The notes under the pieces: generated by a model
Told to the model about the DNA's origin: nothing
Database searches by the model: none
Seen by the model: the letters and a program-made list of their open reading frames with translations, nothing else
Assembly: GCA_031841125.1 (NCBI GenBank)
Contig: CM063114.1
Span: forward strand, 12,152,001 to 12,216,000
Length of the DNA stretch: 64,000 nucleotides
Reading direction: 5' to 3'
DNA from: Acanthococcus lagerstroemiae
Lineage: Eukaryota > Arthropoda > Insecta > Hemiptera > Eriococcidae
Made by a program: the position numbers and the translations under genes
In this document: piece by piece, positions 49,201 through 62,000 of the stretch
Layout of the letters: the number at the start of each line of letters is the position of its first letter
Position numbering within the stretch: position 1 is the first letter of the stretch

Positions 49201-52200
49201 ATTTTTCTGACGTAGATTAGAAGGGGTGTAGAACATCTTTGCAGGAGAACTCATTTCTTGCTTGCTCCATCCTTATTAATTGAAAGTCCTCCAATCCGGC
49301 CGTGTTAAACCGACCTTATTTGTAAGCGTCCCGCGTTAAAGGTCATCTCAGACCCCCTATACCACAAGATTCATGTGAATTTGAAAATCGTGTAGGTGGT
49401 TCAGATTTAGTAGTTACCAAATGCGAATAATGTAGCGCATCCAATCAGTAATAGCCAGGTCCAACAGAAGGGAAACTTTAGCCATCCACTTCAAAGGCCA
49501 TACACAAGATTTAATCTCAAGGGGGATCACCTAGCCACTGATTCGCCAACTTCAGTTCGCGAAGTAGACGAAAGGGATATAATTTCGTTAGGTGATTCAG
49601 CACCAACCACCTCCCCTTTGTACGGTTCCGTATACGCTCCTGCGACCCTTCAAAAGGTAAAGTCGCCTAATATCGCCTACTTTTTTTTGAAATGACAATA
49701 AAATTTCACCTATTTGAGCTATCAACCTTGAAAATAGCTCAAAGTGTTCGTACATCCTTCTGCTACAAAAGAATCACGCTAAAGTGGAGGGGGGGGGGAA
49801 AGGTTCGTTGATTTTACATGAATTTTTAAAGCAGAATAGTCAAAATCGGAAAATTTATTTTTGGGTTCCTAATATCGCCCACCAAAATTACATGTAAAAG
49901 TCGATTAGCGTAATATCGCCCAGCTAAAAATCAAAAAAATTGACATTTTACGTTACTTAGAATTAAAATAAAAGAGATTTTGACTTTATCCGTTCAAACA
50001 ATTTGAACAAATGTACTTTTTTTTTTTGTTTGAGACTTCGCCAAAGATGGCGTCGCCAACCTCCTGCGCCCACACAGAACACTTTGAACAGGAGTGATAA
50101 CAGTTTACAATATGTGGTTCCTAATAACGCCTACAAGTGGGCGATATTAAGAATTCGCGAGTGGGCGATATTAGGGAAAACGGTACTCACTTCCTTCGAC
50201 GCCATACTCTGCTTAATTATTTATAAATTCTGGAACTTTTTATCTAAAACTACAATTTGAACGTTTCTCATCACAACACTATTCGATTTGACATCCAGCA
50301 TGCATCTCATCAGTCACAAGCGCCATCCAAAGACAACATTTAAAAAGTTTTCAGGTCCTCGATTTCTTCTCCCAGCTCTCACTCTGGTTTTTGGCTTCTG
50401 GAACCCAACTTTTCGCATGTACTACTGTTCTGCGATACCAAACATAAACATTTTCCCCCCGCCAGATCGCGCCATTACAAGGCGAAATGAAGTGGTAGGC
50501 GATATTAGGAACTGGGCGATATTAGGCGACCTTACCTTATTCATTCTGTAATATTAGTGTCTATGTTGGAGTGTGAGTGAACTTGGTAAATTCTGTATGT
50601 AGGGTGTTGCCGATTCACAATTTCTTCCTTTCATAGTCCAGAGCGTTTTCGGCTGTTGCGAAGGAACTGTGAATAATTGCCACTTACATACAGAATTTAT
50701 TCAGTAAAACCGATTTCGAAAAGTGATCCACGTAAGTATGGTAATTTTCTCTGCATTTTATGTACTTCGATGATAATTCACTTACAGATCGAACGCCCTC
50801 TTCCAGTAAAATTCCTAGCCTTTCGCTGATCTCGTGGAATGTTGGCCTCAGCGTGGGCCTGGCATGCCAGCAATCCATCATGATATCGTGTCTAAAATCA
50901 AGGAAGTTCAGGTTGAATTGAACGAGTCTAGATGGTTATCATATGTGCAGTACGTGAAGGGGAAGATAATAATTGACTCTTCTTACATTTCTTTGGTCGC
51001 GTACGCTGGTTTTTCTAGTCTGTAGTCCGCCGCCAATTTATTGTACAGCGTCTCGAGATGTTCCACACCTTAAAAAACAGAAAAATTCAGTTCATGAATT
51101 CGTGCAAATGGATTCTTACGTATGCAAAATGTGAAATATAATCTAGTTTGTATGATGGATTCTAACAGTTATAGAGTAAATACAATCTTCCTTCATAGAC
51201 TTTGGACAGGTGGCTGGGTCAACATGTCAAACAGGATGTCCACCACTGAGTACGTTCTTCGATGGTGTGCAAAATTTGTCCTTTCCCAAAAGTTCGAAAC
51301 ATACATCAAAAGTTTCACATAAGGAAATATAGGTACGCCTTGACATAGTTATCGACAATAAGGCAGAGTCGCTTCAAATTCGAAACAGGAGATAGTCGGA
51401 AATTTTCCCGCTCCACTTCTAGAGCGTCGAAACGACTGTGACTAAGTGATGGTACCATTTAAAAATTTTCGATATCGATATTTCTGAATATCAATGTTTC
51501 AATATTTTATAAGGCTGTCAAAAAATCGATCCTAAATCGATAAGCTTGTCTCTTATCAATTATCGATAAGAATTCTCAAGTTATCGATTTAATCGATTTT
51601 CTTTCATGCATCATAACACTGAAAATTGAAATAAAGAATCTGGAAAAATGGTCTTACGCTTCCCGGACTAAAGAGCCTATTTCACTGATCGTGTCAAGTA
51701 TCCAGGGACGTAACGATAGGAGGGGCTACCCCGGTAGGAATTTTTTACTCAACAGTTGGAAAAATTCATTATTTTAGTAAGGAGGAGTTGGGAAAATCCA
51801 ACAAGTCAAAAGGTTTTATTTTCCTTTGATACTTGGGAATTGAGTTAAGACGTTGAGAAAACCCAACAAATAAAACGGTTTTTCTTTTGCTTTGATAATA
51901 GAGAATTTTGAGTTGAGTCAGTTAAAAAAATCCTACAAGTCAAAAGTTTTTTTTTTTTTCGTTTTCATTTTTTGCTTTGATACTTGAAAAGTCTGAGTTG
52001 AGTCAGTTGGGACTTTCAGTTTTTACCTCCCCCCCTCCCCTCCCCCCAAAAAACTTTTCGATACGTCCCTGTAAGTATCCAATAGCCCTGTTCTGTTTCC
52101 TTGCTTTTTAAAAAGAGAAGTGAAAACCACACGGCTGACCGACTGACCGCGTGCAGTTAGTTCTGTTATCAGTTATCTGTTCTTAGTTTAGCCTTTTGTT

Positions 52201-55200
52201 CAGTCTTCAGCCTTGTGTTGTCTGGCTGGAGTACAGTGGCGGATCTATTGGGGGGAGGGGGACACCCCCTTCGGGTCGAAGAAGAAAAAACATTGCGAAT
52301 TTTGAGTTTTTCTCCTGTTTTTGCGTATCTGCAGCACTCTACAGTCTACAATGTTCATTTTGAAACGATTTAATCACATTATGAAACGTATCTTTAGAAA
52401 TTATTTAAAATGACATCCATCTCAGTTTTTTAGGGGGCGGAGGTGGGAAAAAGTTTCATTTTCAAAACCCCCTCCTTCGAAAATGTCTAGATCTGCCACT
52501 GCTGGAGTGTGTTTGTTCTTCAGATTACTGAAAAACAAAAATTGAATCTGAATGTCGAAGTTGATTAACTTCTCATATGATGAGTTATGCCAATAATAAT
52601 ATCGTAATGAAAGAAAGAGAGCCAGAAATTTCGATTCCACTAGTTTCAGCGCCAATCTTTCAACTTCGAGTACAAGTTCTAAAGTACGAAGTCCAAGTCA
52701 TACCCTTTAAGAGTCAAGGTTAATTTTAGAATTTTACTTCTCTCTTAAAAATATTGCAAATTGTGAATGCAGTGTTCCACCTCGCGTTTTCCCATCATCC
52801 AGAGCTAGTTTGTAAGAAGAACATGATCAGCATTTCGACTCTGATTTCCCATTTGCGTGTATGTATATTTGGCTCCTGTTCACAATACCGGATTACCAGG
52901 CTGCAGGAGTGCAGGCTACAGAGGCTTCAATTAAGAGAACGTAGCTTGAAAAATTATTGAAATATCGATTCAAATCTACGTAAATTGATAAGAAGAATTT
53001 TCGATTTTCAACAGCTCTAGTATTTTATCGGTTTTTGGCCATCACTATAGCTCCTTATATCAATAATAATTGATAATATCGATACTTCTCATTTCAAGAT
53101 CGATATTGGTTTGATATTTTCGAACATCGATATTTTGATATTTTATTGATATATTGCCATCACTACTGTTCTCTAGTGATGGCGATATTTGAAAATTTTT
53201 AAATCAATAGTAATAGATGATATCGATATTTTTTAAATATCAATATTGGTTTGATATTTTTGAATATCGATATTCTGCCATCACTCTATATAGCTTTCTA
53301 GTGAAGGCAATATCTAAATTTTTTATTTGAATATCGTTTGATATTTTGCCATTACTACTGTGACTGGGCGAAACAGGCTCGACTGGACATTCGAACAACT
53401 GCCAAAAATAAGGTATTCTAACGAAGACGGATTTTAGGGTAAATTTGAACTACCAAGTACTCAATTCCCTTTGAAACTAATTCCTGTCAATTAACGAAAA
53501 AAAAGTGGGACGTATTTAATCAGGTCTTTTCGCAGCCCAATCCCCTGGCCGCATCGTATCGGCCACGGGATGTCCTTTTGAGGACCTTCGGTACGATTCA
53601 ATATTTTATACCCAGATACGTTCGACAGAAATTGACTGTTCGCACATACCAGGATACGGAGTCACAGACAAGGAAAATAATTCCCACATGGTGATACCAA
53701 ACGACCAGACGTCGGACTGTATTGAAAACACTCGATCACGTATCGATTCCACAGCCATCCATCTAACAGGCAGCAGTTCCTGCAGATAAAACATGTTCGA
53801 TAAATTTTCTTGCCTTAACAAGTATGAGCAAACAAGGACGCCTCGGGACTGTGCGTCTGACAGCAGTGAACTTACGTGTTTTCTTCTTTGGTAATTTTCG
53901 TTATTGTACATACTTTTGGCTAAACCAAAATCACATATTTTAACGATGTTGTCGTCCGCAAGCAAAACGTTTCTGGCGGCCAAATCACCGTGTAAGACCT
54001 TCAAAAAATACAAAAAAAACAACAACATAAAATCAGTTTTATAATCACTGGTTTATCAACTGATTACTCATTTGTATGATATGAATATCATGTTTATTTA
54101 CCTTACGACTAGCTAAGTAATCCATTCCCCGGGCTATCTGGAACGACCAACATATCAAATCGGAAGTCTTTATTGGCCGGACGATCGTGTTCCGATAATC
54201 ACCGCGATAATTCGAACGCCAGTCCGGCTCCGAGTCTTTACTTATGAGATACCCGTCCGAACCTGGTCAGAGAGAGGTGAAATTAGATCACTCACTGAAT
54301 TTGCATTTGATTACGAAGATTAGGAAGGACGACATCCTCACCAATTGGAGTGTCTTCGACAGTAACACTTTCAGAGTTATTCGTGCTGCTAGTGAACGCG
54401 CCGTTGATCATGGCTGCGTATTTGCTATTTCTGTAAGAAATTGCGCATACGATTTAAATTGACAAACTGTATTCTAATCACCCCCTCAATTAGTGCCACG
54501 TTGGCATGGCAAGGGGGATTAAAGAACTCAAGGCAAATAGGAGAAGGAAAACGCGGACAGATAAAGCCTGATAAAAGCCAGGGGGACATCAGTATTCTTC
54601 TCTGGAGATGCGGCTCCACCGCCACAATTATGATGGCAGCTCACAAAGTAAATAATAATCCCGGAAGCAAAAATCTCCTATTCCGATGTCCGGGAGGAGA
54701 CTGTCTAGTGAGAAACTATCGGGGAGTGAAATGAAGGAGAGTTGAGGCTCACAGACTTTTGTATTACCGGAAGAAGATATAAAAATCAAATAATGGATTG
54801 TAAGATATTCCTAGAAGCGGATTGAGATAGTGACGGCAACTTATTAGAAATGAATCATAAGATACGAATACAATAATTATTAATTTCGTTTTACGCATGA
54901 CCGTTCATATCATTGGGATGTGGAATAAAAATTCAGATGATATGAAGAATTTCTGGGAAGATGGTAGCTAAAGAACTATGTAAATACTAGGATCCTGAGT
55001 TTCATTCATTGTCCATTTTTGTTTCTTGGTATGCGATAATGTATCATCCGCCATTTTTGTTCACTGTCATGGGATAACGCAATGACCAATGAGGTGACAA
55101 CCTACTTAGTACGATTATTCAATAATTTTAATTTCATTTTACGCACGTCAGTCCACATCATTGGGACGTGGAATGAAAATTTTGATGAATTTCTGAGACG

Positions 55201-56051
55201 ATGGTGTAGAGAGCTACGTAAATATTAGGTTTCTGAGTCTAATCATTGGCCATTTTTGTTTACTCATATGTGATAGTTAGAGTTGTCAAAAATATGCTTG
55301 AAAAACAGGCGAAATATACGCACATTTTATGCTTTTTTGATTCCTAAATATCCAAAAAATATTCCCTAAAAAGTATATAAGAAAATATTCTGCTCTAATA
55401 TGGGTATCATTTTAGATGGGAAAATGAGCCGATTACAATGGCAGCATCGTTTCAATGAGTTTTACCAATTAGCGCATATATTTTGAACATTTTTAGTTGA
55501 ATGTGGAATGAAGAAGAGGATTCTTAAATTACAGGCACACCATATACATGTGTCACCAGTGATACTCACGTTGCTTAGTAGAACACTTGAAGAAGTAAAA
55601 ATAAAATAAAAACTAGAATAGAACAAACTATGAGAGCTTCTTTTCAAAAAGAAGACATATTTAGGAAAATTATAAATTTGGAAGTAAAACTGAGATTTCT
55701 TCGAACGTATATTTAGAGTATAGCATATTGTATGGATCCTAGACCTGGACAACAGGAACATAAGAAAGACAGAAGATAGAAGCTTTTGAAATGTGGTGTT
55801 ATCGGAGAATGCCGAAAAATCAAACTAATAGAAAAGATCAGGAATTCGGAAGTATTGAGGCGAATAGAAAGGGGAAGAGGAATTCGAAATGTCATTGTAA
55901 AGAAAAGAATTAAAATAGGTAAGTCATGAAATAAGACATCCAAGGATATTGTTATTACTAGTAGACACAATGGTTGAGGGAAATAACTCGAAAGGAAGGT
56001 AAAAAATGAACTATGCAGAGCAGATGATAATTGATAAAAAATGTAAAATCC

Positions 56052-56082
<31 letters not shown>

Positions 56083-59000
56083 GCACAGGAAAGAAAGTGG
56101 AGACGTAACCTACCAGTCGAAAAGACCAAGGAATATCATCATTATCATCATTCTAATATAACATATATATGGAGCGGCAGAATTCCGCTCCCTCACCATA
56201 ATGGAACCTGAGATCCACTAGTGAATGAACTTGATCATGGAAAATGTCCGAGCGCCGGGAAAATCTCAAATGACACGAGTATGCCAACGTTCCGAAGCAC
56301 GTTCTATCATTCGATTTTGACAGCACTTGGACACGATTTTCATACTAGCGTCTATTATCAGTGTCACATTTCTGAACGCTATGTTTCTTTTCTCACTACC
56401 CCATACTTGAAGTCATAAATACAGGGTATCCACTGGATTTGGGAAACAAAATATTGTAACGGTATTCGCACAGAAAAAGTACGAAAACACGTAATAACGA
56501 CTTTAATTCCACACTAAAACATCACAACACAAAACAGCAGTTAAATCGCTTTGAAAACGCACGATTTATCGCATACAAAACTAGACCGTATGGCGACGAC
56601 CAGCGGCCTTTATATACTCAGGCATTATCGGCGAAGCTCCTTTTCGCTTTCGTTATCGATCTTCATTCTGTAGCTCGAAACGAGTCAATTGTTCCTTACT
56701 ACTCTCGAATGTTTAAGAGCGTTTGTCACAATATCATGACTTTTCATGACATTTTTTCATGACTATCATGGAGGATATAAAATGGAAATGGAGGCCGGGG
56801 GGGGGGGTAAACTCGGTGTTTCGCGCCTCACCGGGGGCCCAATAGCACGCTAAACGTCCATAATAAGTATTCACTCAATATTTTTCTCTCATTAAATGAA
56901 TAAATTTTGGTAATGGAAATATTGTGACCCATGACATGATGAAATATCATGACTTTCATGACAATTTTTTGAAATCATGACTTTTAGGGCCAGTAGACAC
57001 CCTGAAATAATGACGTACGAATTACAACTCTTACGAAAAAACGTACTTGTTCACGTTGTCGATGGAAAAATCAAGTTGTCCAGTTTTCTCGTCAATCTGG
57101 TTGATGAAATTATTTCGTTGCTTGAGGAGAAAGTCGTGCAGATTACCATATTTACAGTACTCCACAATGACCACCAATTCGCCTGCAATATCAGAAACAT
57201 GAACGTGAAATTATTACAAAGAATGACCGATTAAGTCATCAGGCCATTTACTTACACAATTCTCATTGATAGGTATACATATCAGAAGCAGCGCGGCCAA
57301 AGGATGAAAAAGACTTTCAAAAAGATTTCAAAATTGCTATCAGTAGGAGAAACTGAAAGAGCAGGGCCGTTGCAATGGAGACCTCTCCTAATAATTTGGT
57401 ATAATATTGAAGAGTTGGTAAACTGACCACCTGCTTTTGGAGAAATTCAAAACATTGTAATCTTCTTCTTTTTTTCCTTTTTTGGTCATCGACTTTGAAA
57501 TTTTACATGTATTTCGTGCTGTGAGGTGTTACAGAGGTTCAAGTTAACTAATCGATAAAGTACCATTTATTCATTATTTCAGTAGTATTTTGGCAAAAAC
57601 AGTAATCAGTTGTCTTATAACTCCGGTTACATTGCAGAGCATGGCTTATACAAGTAATACCGCATGGTAAGCTGTAATTGTCTGTGTTCCTATTGGTCGT
57701 TTGGTAGATAATACTTATCCAACGTCTTGTTGTTGTGATTAGGTGCAATGTCCGTTTCTACTGACTTGTTAACTTTTTGTTTTTTGTCCAATGACTTTTA
57801 GGTGATTATACTAAGAGGGATTCATTGTTAATGCGTGTTATCACATCTACAAAATTACTGTTTTGTCCTGTTTCTCATTTATTCTTTCCATTAGTTTTTG
57901 CAGTTTTCCTATTCTTGTGTTGCATTCTGTCAGTATTTGAATCTGTCAATCAAGTTTGCGATGTCACGTATACACCCATTTGAATGTCTTCCAGATAGTG
58001 ATTGTCATCTCTCAGTTTTTGGGATATTTCATGTTCCTTTATACTTGTCATGAACTTCCAGCTCGTTTTCCAATGCAAGTTATCAAAAAGTTCACAGTCC
58101 ACTCTGTTAACTCCACTACAATATGGTTCCAGTACTTTTTTATTTTATTACTGTTCATCTGTTTTGTCGTTAAAAGTCGTAACTATTTGATTGGTGTGTT
58201 GTCTTACATGTGGTATGGCAACTCAGTGTTCCCATTTTATTATTTTACAAATATGTTTTTCCTTTTCCTGTCTTTTTTATTTGACGCTTGTAATGGTGCC
58301 ATGAGTCTTTTCGTATTATTGCATCTGTATGGGTTGGTTCCTGTGTATAATGCCACATATTTTGTTATACTCAAGCGTCTGTATTATCAAGCTGGTACGG
58401 ATATGAAACATGAACCATCAAAGCGGACGGTCGCTGACGGATAGACGCGTTGGAACTGTGAATATATCGACGAATGCTCCTAATACCCTGGACAGAGAAG
58501 AGAACCAATGGGTCGATACTCAATGAATTGACTGTGAGGAACCGACTATCGTCCACTTGCTATCACTGGATACTTCAGTTCTTCGGGTATATCGCGAGAA
58601 GATCCGGTGATAATATAGAGACGCTGGTGGTGCAGGGAAAGCTCGAAAAAAATCGTTCGAGGGGGAGATCCCCGAACAAGGTGTCTACAAGAATGGAAAA
58701 ATATAAATTCCTGACTTTTTCCAAACTTTTTCTTTCTCTTCCTACCTTTACAGTATATAGACAGTATATATTTATGTTTATACTACTAGACGCTATGGTT
58801 AAAATGAACTGAAATTTTAAGTTGATTTTTGGGTGAAAGTATTAGGAAGGTGTTCACAGATATACATAAAAACAAACAAAGCGATGAACTAAGTTATGAA
58901 TTATACTTCTTCAAGTATTTCATTCTGTAAAACTTTACCAAGGAGATGAAAAATTCCAAACTTCTTAAAAATATTGTTCAATTTCCTGACTATTTCCAAA

Positions 59001-62000
59001 CTTCCTGACCTACTTTTCAAATTCCTGACTTTTTCCAAACTTTCCAAATTTTCCAAACCTGTAGACACCTTGCCGAAGAGGTGAACTGAACAGATGGAAG
59101 TCAATACGGCTACCGATACACCGACCCACTAGACAGGCGGAGGACAGAGAGGCCTGGAGAGAAATGGTGGACGCAGTTAGAGACGGCTCACCAATACTCA
59201 GGCATAAGTGAGTGACTGATAATGATTGTGGTTCTGTTTCCTTCTTCATTATGAATTCTATTTTATAATTTAAATTGTTCGTTCATGTTAGGAATTGGTT
59301 CAGTTATCAGTCAGTCCATATAAGAAAAATGTCATTTACACATTTTTGCCATAATCTAACGTTTTACATATTTACTTTTGTTCATTATATCATTTTCAAA
59401 ATTGTTGATGTATATGCGCACGAGTATTAGTGATAAGAGAGATCATGTTGCTAGTCTTCTTGTCAGTTCAAATTGTATGCTGTTGAACCTACAGTCGTTC
59501 TGGTTGATGATTTCTTTTATGCTGGCACATTTCATCATCTGTGTTGCCGTTGTAGTCATTGGTTCATCTTCAAGTGTTCTTAAACGTGTTGGCAACTTTC
59601 AATGACACCAGTTTGTCACTGTTATTCATTGTTATTGACTCCAGTCCTCCTGTTTAATTGTTGACACCAGTACGTTCGATACAAAAGCTAGTCAACTCAC
59701 GTTTATTGATGTCCCGAGTGCAGGCACCCAACAAATTTACAACATTTAGGTGCCGGCCCAGATGTATCATTATCTTCAGTTCGGTGGCCAGCGCTCGTAT
59801 GTGGAGGGGATCGGCGCCACGTTTCACCATCTTCACAGCCACGGTGGTGGTGGTGTTCTCATCGATTATGCCATCCGCTTCGGCTTTCATGACCACGCCA
59901 AACGCGCCGGATCCCAGTTGTTTTCCTGTAAAACGAAGACACGCTTGTTAATTCGATATCACTCGCCACTTCGGAAACATTAGTTTTTCTTCCACGATCT
60001 TCTATACTTCCACTAACCGAATTTCAATTTTTCTCTTGGGAACTCCCACCGACGATCATACGGCAAGAGGTCGGCTTGATCTTCGACTCCTAGTTCTGGA
60101 TTGAGACTTCCAACGGCGCCTTCCTCGAAATTCAGTAGACCCGTGTCGGCGAGTTCCTTCCGCAATTTCTACGTCAGAGGACAGTCGATTAGCTCGCGGG
60201 AATATCATTCCAAAATAAAATTAAAACATAATTGCTGGAAGTTGATATGGCCAATCGAAATCAACTTCATTTGAAGGGCTGACGACCTCTCCAGGCTTGA
60301 GACCTGAAGGCAGGGGTACCAAAAATAAATGTAGATGAAATACTCATCTCGTCTTGGAGATCTGATTATATTCATATTTTCAAGTTTGGGTTCTACACAG
60401 CACTCAATAAATAAGTGAGGGAGAACAGTGTCTCTGTTTGAAACAATCAGAACACAGAATAACACTCAGCGTGAGGCAGTTTTGTGACATTGAAGGGGCT
60501 GGGGCTAAGCATTATTTCGCCACAAATCGCAAATGAGAGGGGGGGGGATAGCTTCAGCGAGATGTTTCGTCAATCGAACCCTACTGACCAACTTTATCAA
60601 AATTCAGCTTTGCTACATTTTTGCAGAACTTTTTCCTTTCATTTCCAGGAATATTACGCGCTATCGTAAGTAGCAGTTGTTGAGAGGAAAGTGGGAAATT
60701 GAAATTTCTAGATTAAAATCGTGGTTTTTTTTTTTAGTAAGAAACGGAATGAGCGAAAATGTTTGGCGTTTTCAACCAATTAAAATGGAAAAATCCGCAA
60801 TTTTTAATTTTTTTTTGGAGGGGAAAGGGAGAGGTGTCTAGTATCTTCTGGTCTTTTATTTTCACCATTGATACTAGACGACTCTCAATTCAATAGCTTC
60901 GTTCATTAGCAGTGTTACCACCAGGAATCACGTGCAATTTGAATCAACATATTGAAGAACGTTTTAAAAAGCCCAAGGAGTTCCACTGGAACCTCGCTCT
61001 CTAGGGGGTAAAACACCAAAAGAACTGGTTTTTGATTACAAGTCAAAAATTAATGATTACATCAGAAAATATTTCACACAATAACGCCTTCAAACTAAAT
61101 TTTACATAAAAATGGCCCCCTGCAATCTTCTTACATAGGTCACCAGGATATCCTGAAAGGGGGGTTCAAAACCTTTCTGCACACGACTATACATTAACCT
61201 AGGCCTGATGGGTGGAAATGTAGAATTTTTGATATGAACTCTATTTCAGTTGTTGTGTGGCTAAGTGGTAACGTGCCTGCTTGGCAATCCTTGCGCCTTG
61301 GGTTGGGGTACTACCACCCCCGAAAGCTAGTGGACATTCAAATACATGGTGTCTACCAGTTTCAGAAAATGAAAACTCTAGCTATTTTCTCGATTTCTTA
61401 GGCCATTTTTATAGTTCAAGTTTTCTCTGAAAAGTATCTCCCCCCCCCTCCCATTTGTGTATACTTGTTTTGTAGGAAATTTCATGTGCTTTTTTGGCAA
61501 TTAATGTGTAATTATTTTTTAACTTTAAATTGAAAATATTTTAAGAGTTAAAATGTCAAAAATTGATGCTTTTACGAAGAAATTGTAAAAAAGCATGCCA
61601 TTTTCATGCTTTCATGTAACTTTGAGCACAAATCATGCCGTTTTCTGGTTTTATGCGTTTCCATGCCCGGTAGACACGCTGAAATACCCCCACTAATATC
61701 CTAGCGAACACATCGATTACAATATCAATTGAGGTAGAAACCTTTGAAAAAGTTCCGATGAGATCTCTTGGGACTTTTGGAACATTTGTCAAACAGGGTA
61801 TCTACCGGATTTGAAAATGGAAAATACTGAATTTTTCTCGGACCATTTCATACGTCTGATTACAACTAGAAAAAGCGCGTCTATGCAACATTTTAATCAT
61901 TTTACGGATTAATTACTACTAATTTTTTTTAATCGCAGAAGGGATTTTCTCTCTCTTGACCCTTTCTCAAATAATGTATCCAGTCAAGTTTTCCACAACA

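Noticed and set aside
50684..50785. Read-through C-terminus after the last kinase exon
   Set aside because: A strong donor GTAAGT at 50785 and an in-phase tail exon at 40358 explain the region better.
57956..58444. 162-codon hydrophobic ORF as a membrane protein
   Set aside because: T-rich low-complexity translation in an intron, without conserved motifs.
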